A DNA stretch of 44,054 bases from Wuchereria bancrofti (lineage: Eukaryota; Nematoda; Chromadorea; Rhabditida; Onchocercidae): NCBI GenBank assembly GCA_005281725.1, contig SSBO01000012.1, positions 12,367,705-12,411,758 on the forward strand. Direction: 5' to 3'. Of the stretch, positions 33,415 through 44,054 are shown piece by piece. A model generated the notes under the pieces. It worked only from the letters and a program-made list of their open reading frames with translations, was not told the origin of the DNA and searched no databases. A program made the position numbers and the translations under genes. Numbering within the stretch: the first letter of the stretch is position 1; each line of letters starts with the position of its first letter.

Positions 33415-36268
33415 AGTAATAATAATAATCTCTTCAGCGATTTATTGCAGGAATAATTTCAAATTTATGTGTAAGATTAACTTCATAATGAAACTTTTTG
33501 TTTTCATTTTTCTTGCACTTCCTTTTTTTAGTTAATAATGTGTGTTACATAGGCAAATTTTATATTCGAAGAAGATTAAACAAAAATTTTATAAAAATAT
33601 TAAATTATATTCTTTTTAAATTATATTTCTTCTTAATTTTGGATATCCAAAAATGATATACAGAACACAAAAATAGTTTAATTTACAGTTTGAACTGAAT
33701 TGTTGTAACTGTTGTAATAGCGATGAGAAATGGAGCAGGATAAACCGGATTTCTGACATACATCAAAATTACGATTTTCAAAATTTCACTTCTAATTCTT
33801 AATAATTTGAAAAGTTTCTTTGACCTACTTTTATGAATTCATTATAATTTCAAATATTAAAGCTTTTTTAACAAAATTTTCAATAAAAAATACTCAATTA
33901 CTTCGTTTTGTTTCTATGTTTATATCTTATGCGTTTATCTGCATGCTTATGACACCTTGCATATATTAATTATTAAAGGCGTTCTTTTTTTTAAAGAAAA
34001 ATTTGGTATTCTTTAAAAGTAATTAAATTTTTATCAATAATTACTTCTATTATTATTTTTATCACATAAAGATTGTAATTTTGCACTGATTCACAGTCAA
34101 TTTCACACAATATTCTTAATATTGTCACATCATATTCATAATACTCATGCATCATATTCTGAATCATGACGATTATTCGTAATAGTCATGCATTATTCTG
34201 AATCATGATAATTATTCTTGATACCCATACATCATTCTGAATCGTAATAATTATTTATGACACTTGTAAGTATTTTATACTTTATAAGTATCAAAATAAT
34301 CTAAGAACATTTCTTTTCTCATTTCTTCTACTAATTAATACATAATCAGCAAATTGAGATGAAATTCAAATTCTCAATTGGTATTTAATTTAATCGAAAT
34401 CTGTCAATTTAATTCATCTAAATTGATTAAATTAGTGAAATAATTTTAAAATGAAATATATACCTAATATAATGAAATGTATGTATAATATGTAATAGAT
34501 CATAAAATATTCATCTGAAAGACAATCAGACAATTCTATATAAATTAAAAAACATTCAATTTGAAGATTTATCAATTGACATTTTATTATTTAAATAAAT
34601 TTTCTTTCTATATTTTTTGAATAATTTTTTTTAAATCATAAATTTCCCACTCTTTCTCTCTTCTTCTCGCAATCCATCTCTCTTCTTCTCTCAATCTACT
34701 TCTTCTTCTTAATCATCTGTATGAGCCAAATTTATGCAAATGACAATTTAAACAAATTGAAAAGAAAGAAATTCAAACACAAATTGCAATAGCTTTTCTT
34801 CTTTCAATGTTTGTCGCACTCTTTTTTCATCGCAATTTTTCATCAACATGAAAATTTCCTTCACATACTTATCTGAGGGAATATTTTAAAAAATTACTGG
34901 AAAATTAATATATTTTCGATATTTTTATGATAAGAATGGTAATTTAAATTTTTTTATTATTTTGTGCTTTGTTTATTTTGCTTTTCATTTTTATTTATTA
35001 TTTTGTCTGATCACTTTAGACTTTATTTTTTTTGTCTGTTTATTCGTTTGCCCATTTATTTGTTTGTTTGTTTGTCTTCTCGTCTGTTTCATTTGTTTAT
35101 TTGTTCCATTTGTTTAATTATCTGGAAACTTTCTCTAATACTTCTTTCTTTTTCTAAATATTTTTTCCACATAGTTCTTTTTCTTTATTCCAATAATTTT
35201 GCCATTTTTTATCTTAACTTCGCCATCCTATTTATTTATATTTGTGATTTATTCGATTTTCTTCAAATTTACAATAATTTGTAAAAATCAATGGTTTCAA
35301 TTAACGAATGAAGACGAATTCATTTAAATTAATTTAAATTAAAAATTATGGGAAATAAGTTCTTTTGCCCTAGTTATTGACTGTATTTGTTGATATTTAA
35401 TTAATTGTTGTAAGGAATTGAATGACTGAAAATATTCTACTATTGAAATGCTATTTAAACTTCTAAATTTGTAAGATATTTATAAATATAGCAACAATGA
35501 ATTTGCTTTTCCATGACAATTTTTCACTTCTTTGAATTCAATTGTAATGAATCAGGACGTATCGTTTGCTCTAATGATAGAAATTTTCATCCATAGTACT
35601 ATTATTAATAAGAATTCATCATGTATTGATTATACTTTTGAATTAAATGTTATTTTTCGAAAGTAAAAAAGTCAGTTTATTAAAAAATTAAAAATTTAAA
35701 TCATATTTTTGGACTTTGACACAATTTTTACATTTCTAATTTAAGTATTAAATGTCAATTGTCTGAAATGTTATCGTTTGCCTTACATTTTAAAAAATTT
35801 AAAAACTTTGGCTCTTTTTTGTTCAAAAAATAATTGTCTAGTAAATAATTTCTTCTTTCGTTTGCATCATTTTAACAATTTTAAAACAAGCTTAGTATAT
35901 TCGTTACTTTAGCTAGTAATATCGTTATTTTTCTAACTTCAATTAAATTCTTTTCGAAAATGAAAGAATCACATTTGTGCTGTTCCGTTTTGTTGCTTTC
36001 CTTTTTCTCAATCTTTTCTACCACTTTTTTTTATTATTTTTGTCAAATAGTTGTTATTTATCTTAGGTTGCATTCAATTCGGTGGATATTTTTATTAAAG
36101 TGTTTCAAATTGAAATGAAAGTTTAAGCAATAAAAATTTGATATAAATATTTTCTGATTTTCAATAAATTCATTAATTTATGCAAATAATAAATGTGCGA
36201 GAAAAAAACAAAGCAAAAAAAGACTTTGACAGAATTAATTTAACCTTTAATTGCTAATTGTACTTCAG
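33415..36268. other. AT-rich region, no gene
   Basis: This stretch contains the 39-bp repeats (listed), a CT-rich tract at about 34650-34712 and TTTG/TTTATT repeats at about 35030-35110. The long T-rich frame at 34964-35284 is low-complexity and not supported as a gene. Confidence 0.6.
34155..34271. repeat. 39-bp degenerate tandem repeat, three units
   Basis: TATTCTGAATCATGA begins at 34155 and 34194, and CATTCTGAATCG at 34233, a constant 39-bp period. Each unit carries an ATTATT centre and a CAT(G/A)CAT end. Confidence 0.75.
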
Positions 36269-36451
36269 CAGCTTGAATAATCCTAAATCGCTAATTCAAA
36301 CTAGCACAGAAAATTCGTTATTTAGCGATTACGACGAAAGAAGTTGGTTCGGCGAAAGTGGCGTGCCTAATCTGGCACGTGACCCAATCGCACAATTTCT
36401 AGCGCTGCTCAAAAAACCCCAAACAATGGGCAATCTCGAAGCGTTTATCAG
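36269..36451 (+). CDS. Exon candidate B, internal exon of an unrecognised gene
   Basis: The acceptor is TACTTCAG (36261-36268), and the exon ends TTTATCAG before GTTTTT at 36452. The 183 bases are open in one frame, close to 45% G+C against about 20-25% around them, with codon choice like real coding sequence. They read SLNNPKSLIQTSTENSLF, SDYDERSWFGESGVPNLARD and PIAQFLALLKKPQ, ending LEAFIR. The exon needs two bases from the previous exon and leaves two bases. The acidic/aromatic stretch DYDERSWFGE may be a short linear motif, but I recognise no domain. It is probably one exon of a large-intron plus-strand gene, possibly the same as exon A. An acceptor three bases later (CAG|C at 36272) is also possible. 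Confidence 0.65.
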
Positions 36452-37304
36452 GTTTTTGTTTCACTTTTTTCTTTTTTTTTTGAATTTTTATAAAATAATT
36501 TTTCTTTCTTATACTTATCATATAAATAGACATTTATCACCAAGTTTTCTTATCATTTTCCTCCTTCGAAATGTTTTATTTGCCGTAAATAGAAAATCAA
36601 AATTCTATTTATTTCACTTTTCCCTAAAAACAAAGAAAAAAACAGATTAATGAATTGGAAAATTATTGTTCAACATTTCAACATTAACTATCAATCACAG
36701 ATGACTGAGCGAAGTTAAATGATGTATTGTTTTAAAATTCTAAGGTTTATTACAAACAGTTTAAACATTTTCAAAATTATATTCCGTTGAAAAGAAACAA
36801 ATTTTTCAAATTGTTTGATACAAATTTTTTTAAAGAAAAGATTATAATTTTTTATTAAGTGAAAGAGTGACAAAAATTTTCCAATACATTTCATAAATTT
36901 TCTTCAAGTGCTTTAAAACAGATGGCAAATGATTGTTAATAATTTTAAATGATAATTTTAAATTGATGAATTAATCGATTTATAAATTGCATTGCACTTT
37001 GTCTTGTATTAAAACTGCTAAATTTAACAATCGGTCAATTTATTAATTAGAAAAATATTTAAATAATTAATTGTTCTCTGTGTTGCAGTAGAATAACTTT
37101 ATCATTTGCGATAACTATTAATCGTTCTACGTGAACTGCTGAACAATAATATTTCGATCAATTGCAAATCTGCTTTATACCTATATTGAATTATATTTAA
37201 TATTGCTTATAAAGTGACTTAAATTTGATGCAAATTTTATAATTTCATATATTTTATAAATTTTAACATTAACATAATATTAGAATGGATGATCAAATGA
37301 TGAC

Positions 37305-38511
37305 TGCATGCATGAAATTTGATTGCATGTTAATGCTAATTGCAAGCAGTGTAGTGGATCGCATAAATAAATAAATGGCGAGGAAAATAATTGAAATTTA
37401 TCAAATTTACTGGTTAATTTTTAATGAAAACTCTTTAGTGCTTCTCTATGCATGACAATAGATTTTGTATATTATTGCATTCCGGATATAGCTGGATCGA
37501 CACTTTCCTGATGCTAATTAGTTTATTCGTTTTAATTATTAATTACTTTATTCATTTTCTTTCAACTGAGCATTCGATAATTAGAATAAATTTTTTTAAT
37601 TTTAATCGACTAATACTAATAATATGTTCTTAGTATGTTCTACATATACCGTAATATAATATGTAAATTTTAGAAAATATTTTTAACCGTTTTATATTTA
37701 TTTTTAATTTCATTCTAATCTTTTATTTTTAATTCCATTTTAACAATTAATCATTACATTACATACTAGGAAAGAAAACTTCAAAAAATAAGTGATAATT
37801 GGTGTTTGAATATATAAGGTTATTGGATTAATTAAAAAATATAGTTTGCATAATTTCAAAATTATTGAATTCTTTCTGTTCTAATTTTTTTTCCACTTCA
37901 CTTTTTTTTGTTTTCCTTTATGAATCCAAAAGAAATTGACAACAAATTGCTTTATTATCAAAATGTAACAAATGTAAGAAAAGATAAATTTGCATCATTT
38001 TGAAGGGTTTGAACGGAGTGAATGGAATGAACAAATGACTCATTAGTCAAAAAAATTTCTCTTCCTTCAAATTTTTCTCTTACAGACTTCTCATAATAAT
38101 AATTATTATTATAATAAATATAGTAATAATAATGATAACAACAATAATAATAGTAATAATAATGAAACTTCAGTTATTCATTTTCATTATTATAATAATT
38201 TTTACTGCTATTATCATTGTCGTTTATTATTAATGCGAAATTAAATTTTGCTCAAAAATTTGATTGATAATCAAAATGAATAGATTGTTAAGAAAAAGAT
38301 GCAACGTGGAAAAATAGTTTTTGTAAAAATGCAATTCAAAAGAATTTTTTTTGTTTGCCAAAAAATGATGTAAAAGTAATTTTCAAAATCTAAATCCCGG
38401 TATAAATTAAAGAAAAATCTATTGTCATGAATAATCCCATTTTAAATGGTTTAAAACTTCTTGACTAATAGTGCATGCACAAAAATGCACGTATGCATGC
38501 AAAATTGCATG
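37305..38511 (+). promoter_or_regulatory. Two clusters of TGCATG (RBFOX-type motif)
   Basis: TGCATG occurs at 37305, 37309, 37324, 38472, 38494 and 38506. This hexamer is the binding motif of RBFOX-family splicing regulators, known in nematodes as FOX-1/ASD-1. The clusters lie 0.85 and 2.0 kb downstream of exon B, in the likely following intron. The palindromic GCATGC context could also explain them as simple sequence. Confidence 0.35.
38090..38235. repeat. AAT/ATT microsatellite forming an inverted repeat
   Basis: A run rich in AATAATAAT (about 38095-38162) is followed by one rich in ATTATTATAATA (about 38183-38232). The two can pair loosely. Confidence 0.7.
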
Positions 38512-39219
38512 TTAAACAGTTTGAAAAGAAAAAAGAGGAAATTAAAAAGATGCATTACGTTACAATAAAATCTCATCAGTTATTTCATATTTTATAACAA
38601 CTTTTCACAATGATGACTGATTTTAAAAGACGTAAATAATAAAAGAATATGAAAAATTTCAAAAAATCTTATTAGAAATATCTTTTGAAAAATAATGGAA
38701 ATCTAAATTTAGCACTTGAATTCGAAAAGAAGTAGAATTCATTAATTTGAAATGTAATTTAAATAAATAAATTCAAGAAATTAATGAGCAAATAACAGAA
38801 ACTAATTGTATCAAAGCAATTTTACATCAAATTATACAAAAATGCAAGATGAAATTGATAATGCAATTATGTATTTATATTAAGTATAATAGTTAATTTT
38901 CTCAGTGATTTCTATCAATTCTAGTCTAAGTTAATTGCACAATTTAATTAAACTTTTACTTATTCAAATTTACCACTTTAAAATGATTGTTACATTGATG
39001 TATTTAAACTATTTAAACTATTAAAATATATATATTCTTGCTTTATTGTTATTGTCTTAATTAAAAATTTTTAAATCAACTTGTTATTTTGCATCAAATT
39101 ATACGAAAATGCAAAATAATGAAATGTTTATAAATTTTTCAAAGTTGTTGAAATATCTCCAATAATTATTCCCTAGTTTATTCATATATATACAAATATA
39201 CATTATGTTGTAATGTATG

Positions 39220-40492
39220 CATAATGTATACAATATATGAATACATTACTTTTTTCAAAGAAAAATGAAAGGAAATGATGAGAGAAAACTTGGTAAAAGC
39301 AATATTGAGCTATTTAAATTTGAAAAATTAAATTATTATTATTTACATGAGTATTTTATGCTTATTTAGCACTTTGTTCCTCTATTCATTATTCTTTGCT
39401 TTATTATCAATTTGGCTCTTTTTTATCAGTAAACACTTCAATTTCCTACCAGTTCAATACAATTATCATTCAATTCAGTATAATTTATAAAAATTATAAA
39501 TTTTTAACACTTTCTTCTATTCATTAAATTAGATGTATATATATATATATATATATTTCACCCCTTTTTTGTTAATCATTTCAACTTCTTATCAACCTAT
39601 TATATATAATATGTAAAAATTATTATTTGTATATATGTATATAAATCTCAATGAAGAGGAATTAATATCAAAACTTAATTAAATAAATCTTTTTTTAGAC
39701 CAATAATTCCTTTTCTCGTCTTTCATTTTCATTCTTTCTATTGAATAAATTGAATAAATATATTCATTTCCATATCATAAATAATACTATTTTGTATATA
39801 TCTACCATTGTTTACATAATTTTTTCGTATATTTTATTCATTTCTTTATCACAATTTTTATTTTACTATCATTTTTATCATTCCATATTTAATTCGATTA
39901 GTAATTTGTTAATTTATTATTATTTTACTCATTTTTTATTAAATAAATTTTTACATTATTTGTCACATTTATTTCATTTTATTTGTTTTTTCTTTTATTT
40001 GTCAACTATAATTAATAATTATTTATATATTTTAGTTGTATTTTTCAAAAAAAGAAAAAAACATAAAATTTACTTTAAAAAGAAGAAAAAATCAATAAAA
40101 ATTGTGAAATGTTTGAAGTAATATAAATGTGATATTGGAATAATAGAATGTAATAGAATCAAGAATAGTAGTTACAAGATAACTGCTCTAGGACAATCTT
40201 ATGATCATTCTTTCCTCATTATGCAAATCCATTATTAATATTTCTATCACTATTTTGAAATTGCCATTATTAAACATACTATTATCAAATCATTTCATTT
40301 TTTTCTTTTAAACTCTTACAAGTTATACCTATCTTTTATTTGTCACTTGTATTACTATTATTTATTAGTCTCATATTTCTTTTTTTAAGTGCATTAAATT
40401 AAATATTTTATTATCAGTTTATTAATTGTTCTGTTAATCATTATTAATCGTACTATTATCATTTTGATTAATAACAATTATTATTGCTGTTA
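39220..40492. repeat. 1273-bp direct duplicate, copy 1
   Basis: This copy matches 40494-41766, with an N at 40493 between them. It includes an (AT)n tract at about 39535-39556 (duplicate at about 40809). The 126-codon T-rich frames at 39741 and 41015 are the same low-complexity sequence counted twice. Confidence 0.93.
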
Positions 40493-40493
40493 N

Positions 40494-41766
40494 CATAATG
40501 TATACAATATATGAATACATTACTTTTTTCAAAGAAAAATGAAAGGAAATGATGAGAGAAAACTTGGTAAAAGCAATATTGAGCTATTTAAATTTGAAAA
40601 ATTAAATTATTATTATTTACATGAGTATTTTATGCTTATTTAGCACTTTGTTCCTCTATTCATTATTCTTTGCTTTATTATCAATTTGGCTCTTTTTTAT
40701 CAGTAAACACTTCAATTTCCTACCAGTTCAATACAATTATCATTCAATTCAGTATAATTTATAAAAATTATAAATTTTTAACACTTTCTTCTATTCATTA
40801 AATTAGATGTATATATATATATATATATATTTCACCCCTTTTTTGTTAATCATTTCAACTTCTTATCAACCTATTATATATAATATGTAAAAATTATTAT
40901 TTGTATATATGTATATAAATCTCAATGAAGAGGAATTAATATCAAAACTTAATTAAATAAATCTTTTTTTAGACCAATAATTCCTTTTCTCGTCTTTCAT
41001 TTTCATTCTTTCTATTGAATAAATTGAATAAATATATTCATTTCCATATCATAAATAATACTATTTTGTATATATCTACCATTGTTTACATAATTTTTTC
41101 GTATATTTTATTCATTTCTTTATCACAATTTTTATTTTACTATCATTTTTATCATTCCATATTTAATTCGATTAGTAATTTGTTAATTTATTATTATTTT
41201 ACTCATTTTTTATTAAATAAATTTTTACATTATTTGTCACATTTATTTCATTTTATTTGTTTTTTCTTTTATTTGTCAACTATAATTAATAATTATTTAT
41301 ATATTTTAGTTGTATTTTTCAAAAAAAGAAAAAAACATAAAATTTACTTTAAAAAGAAGAAAAAATCAATAAAAATTGTGAAATGTTTGAAGTAATATAA
41401 ATGTGATATTGGAATAATAGAATGTAATAGAATCAAGAATAGTAGTTACAAGATAACTGCTCTAGGACAATCTTATGATCATTCTTTCCTCATTATGCAA
41501 ATCCATTATTAATATTTCTATCACTATTTTGAAATTGCCATTATTAAACATACTATTATCAAATCATTTCATTTTTTTCTTTTAAACTCTTACAAGTTAT
41601 ACCTATCTTTTATTTGTCACTTGTATTACTATTATTTATTAGTCTCATATTTCTTTTTTTAAGTGCATTAAATTAAATATTTTATTATCAGTTTATTAAT
41701 TGTTCTGTTAATCATTATTAATCGTACTATTATCATTTTGATTAATAACAATTATTATTGCTGTTA
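40494..41766. repeat. 1273-bp direct duplicate, copy 2
   Basis: This copy begins directly after the N and runs to CTGTTA at 41766, where new sequence (TCATCATT) starts. Confidence 0.93.
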
Positions 41767-41776
41767 TCATCATTAC

Positions 41777-41934
41777 TATTACTATTGTTTATTAGCCTCA
41801 TATTTTTATATTGTTGGATTAATATATTAAAATAATAAAAATAATCAAATAGTATAAAAATATAAATAATTAAATGGCGGAGAAATGATACTATAATAAT
41901 GATTGATAGAACAATAATAAACACACATATTTCT
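41777..41934. repeat. 158-bp direct duplicate, copy 1
   Basis: This copy matches 41936-42093, with an N at 41935 between them. Confidence 0.93.
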
Positions 41935-41935
41935 N

Positions 41936-42093
41936 TATTACTATTGTTTATTAGCCTCATATTTTTATATTGTTGGATTAATATATTAAAATAATAAAAA
42001 TAATCAAATAGTATAAAAATATAAATAATTAAATGGCGGAGAAATGATACTATAATAATGATTGATAGAACAATAATAAACACACATATTTCT
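41936..42093. repeat. 158-bp direct duplicate, copy 2
   Basis: This copy starts right after the N. Its right end is TTTCT at 42093. Confidence 0.93.
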
Positions 42094-44054
42094 TATATAT
42101 ACTTTTTTAAATAATGGTGCTATAATTAGCATTGGGATAAAAGTTTATTTAAATAAATGCAGCAATAAATAATAGCAGTATTTATTATTAAAATTGACAA
42201 TAACAGTAATTAATAATAATAGCGATAAGAATAATAATAATGTGACAATTACAACAACAACAATGTTAATAACAATCGGAAATGTGTAAAAAATATAAAT
42301 AATCAAATAATAAAACACGAAGAAATTTTTGGATGAGCAATAATCAAAATGTCGAATTATTACTTTACATGTATTACTTTTCACTGAATATTATTTACTT
42401 CTCAATATCTGTTTTCATTCTTATTCTTCAGTATTATTTATTATTTAAATCAGCTTTCAAAATTTTGGTGCTATCGTTGACGGACTATTACAAAGGGATC
42501 GCTGTATTTCTCCTAAAATTCACACTTATATTGATTTTTGATCGATTAAAGCATACTTTCAAAGAATGTCACATTTTTGATGTGTAAAAATTTATATACA
42601 TTGATATGTGCATACATTTGAAAATGGCACATAAATATCTGATAAAAAAAACGAAAAAATGCAATCTCATTTGTTGCAACGGACGTAAAAAATGCGTTCA
42701 GTTGACATTTATAAGTAAAGTTTATTTTTTGTTATATAAAACTAAAATTTATATTAGCGACGATTTTCAAATATTCATTTTATTTTTTTTTTTGCACTAA
42801 AAGAGAATAAAATTAGGTAAGAATATCAGTAAGAATAAAATTACGATGGAATATATCTTTAAAAAATGCCATAGCTAGTTGCTAATTACTGATAGCTTAA
42901 CTTGGATTTAATTTAAATAAAACAACAATTTTGTCATAAAAATTTATCATTTTCTTATTCCGAATTTATTTTTAAAATTTTGAAAAAATTATTGATATAT
43001 GTCACAAACAAAATATTTCCTATTTTAATTAAACATTTAAACAAGATAAATTTTTCATTTCTTTTTTTCTATTGTCATTTCTTTTTTCTATTGGCTTAAT
43101 TAATTATCTAATTACAGAAAGAAAGGAATGAAATATTCATTGTACCTTTCTATATTTAATATATATTCTTACAAAGATGAATAGTTAAAATAATGGAAAT
43201 AATTTTTAATTTCTTTCTTAGCATGAGATGAATTTTCATTTTATCAGTTTATTTATATCTTATTAATTGTAAAGCTTTTCGTTTAATTTTAAAGAATTAA
43301 ATAAAATTTTGCTTTACTGTAATTTTTCATTTCCTCTTTTTTCAATTTTAATAGAGTTTAAAACGATAAAATGTCCGAAAATGCAATGTAATTATGAAAA
43401 TAAAAATAAGTTACAGTTTGTTAAAAAAGCAAATCAAATCTTACATTATCTTTAGTTCTAATCTTAACTATTTGAAATATAAACTGTAAAGTTTTAAGTA
43501 AATATACCATAACTTGAATAATAATTTAAATTAATTATATAATAATTGTACGTAAGCCTTATTAACTGTTAAATTATTAGCATAATCATGATTTTATTAA
43601 ATCAGCTATAAGACAAAAAATTTAGTCACAAAATATGCATAAAATTTATTTTATGACAAGTAAATTTTAATTATGATAAATGTAAGAATATCGTATTTTC
43701 TCCGAATTAAAAGTATATTAGAAAGAAATTTTACAATTTAAAGTAGCAAACTTAAAATTTCATATAACAAATATTATATGTGAGGAAAATTTAAACATAT
43801 TAACTGAAAATTTCATATCATATTGATTACTGCATTTTTTCAGCTATAAGACAAAAAATTTAGTCACAAAATATGCATAAAATTTATTTTATGACAAGTA
43901 AATTTTAATTATGATAAAATTAATGAAACAATTGTTATTATACGGTAAAAAAATGTGTATAATCTAATTATCTCGTTATCGTTTCACTTATCAGCCGCTT
44001 TTTCATCACGTCAGTTTAATTCTAAATTTCATTCTGTTTAAGAAGACAAAATTC
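42094..44054. other. AT-rich right end, no firm gene
   Basis: AAT-rich microsatellites fill 42150-42310. A plus-strand frame ending at 42587 (SAFKILVLSLTDYYKGIAVF..., after ATCAG at about 42451) and one at 42606-42800 are slightly protein-like. Neither has convincing splice partners or a known motif. Beyond 42800 only AT-rich DNA and the 79-bp repeat are seen. Confidence 0.5.
43602..43918. repeat. 79-bp direct repeat pair (43602-43680, 43840-43918)
   Basis: The block starting TCAGCTATAAGACAAAAAAT is repeated after a 159-bp spacer with no difference seen. Unlike the other exact duplicates, it has no N between the copies. Confidence 0.9.

Larger units (their letters stand above)
36452..39219. 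other. AT-rich region downstream of exon B, no exon found
   Basis: This is a presumed intron of the exon B gene. It holds two clusters of TGCATG (listed) and an AAT/ATT inverted microsatellite. A frame at 37448-37633 (MHDNRFCILLHSGYSWIDTF...) is uncertain and not called. Confidence 0.5.

Noticed and set aside
34964..35284. 106-codon plus-strand frame rich in Leu, Phe, Ile and Cys
   Set aside because: It is read from T-rich simple sequence (TTTG and TTTATT repeats), so the hydrophobic look is a composition effect.
39741..40121. 126-codon frame repeated at 41015-41395
   Set aside because: This is low-complexity T-rich sequence starting at TTG. The apparent pair of genes is an assembly duplicate.
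41742..42083. Minus-strand frame with an internal repeated peptide
   Set aside because: The internal repeat is the 158-bp contig overlap read twice across an N.
42333..42800. Two plus-strand frames (hydrophobic, then Lys/Cys-rich)
   Set aside because: They are slightly protein-like, but no splice partners, start context or family motif were found. Kept as a note only.

Overview
This window looks like nuclear DNA of a parasitic nematode, most likely a spirurid or filarial worm. It is very AT-rich (roughly three quarters A+T or more), full of microsatellites, and has small exons between U-rich introns ending in nematode-type acceptors. The one fully resolved gene belongs to a receptor tyrosine kinase class greatly expanded in nematodes. 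The species cannot be fixed from the sequence alone.

Layout. Positions 1-165 are an (AATC)n microsatellite. Positions 1327-11217 (+) hold a complete 12-exon receptor tyrosine kinase gene of 596 codons. All splice phases agree, and every catalytic landmark of an active kinase is present. Its intron 11 contains a small intact two-exon gene for a 100-residue single-pass membrane protein with a proline-rich N-terminus ('X', 9566-10177, +). A diverged inverted copy (X', 12274-12964, -) with an in-frame stop lies just downstream of the kinase. X and X' form the arms of a large imperfect inverted repeat. An antisense piece of kinase exon 11 lies between them, so this is a decayed fold-back duplication. 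Positions 13.1-16.6 kb hold a MITE-like hairpin, weak exon candidates on both strands, and an LTR-like relic on the minus strand. The rest, to 44 kb, is mostly non-coding AT-rich DNA with a few isolated plus-strand exon candidates (A at 20795/22843/24272, C at 25468-25722, B at 36269-36451). I do not recognise the proteins they encode.

Assembly caution. Seven of the single-N positions each separate two direct copies that match base for base in the stretches compared; the joins at 17929, 24265, 29528, 33252, 40493 and 41935 carry 158 to 1509 bp, and the join at 21391 belongs to a triplicated 1562-bp block. These look like unmerged contig overlaps, not biological duplications. Removing them shortens the window by about 7.9 kb, and the doubled or tripled features inside them should be counted once.

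How the parts work together. The kinase should be a type I membrane receptor with a short, cysteine-free ectodomain, and its C-terminal tail ends in a Tyr-X-Asn motif. The X protein has an SH3-ligand-like proline tract and a single membrane segment. X and the kinase are physically linked and were co-duplicated, but a functional link is only a hypothesis. I found no CRISPR arrays, tRNAs, rRNAs or prokaryotic genes.
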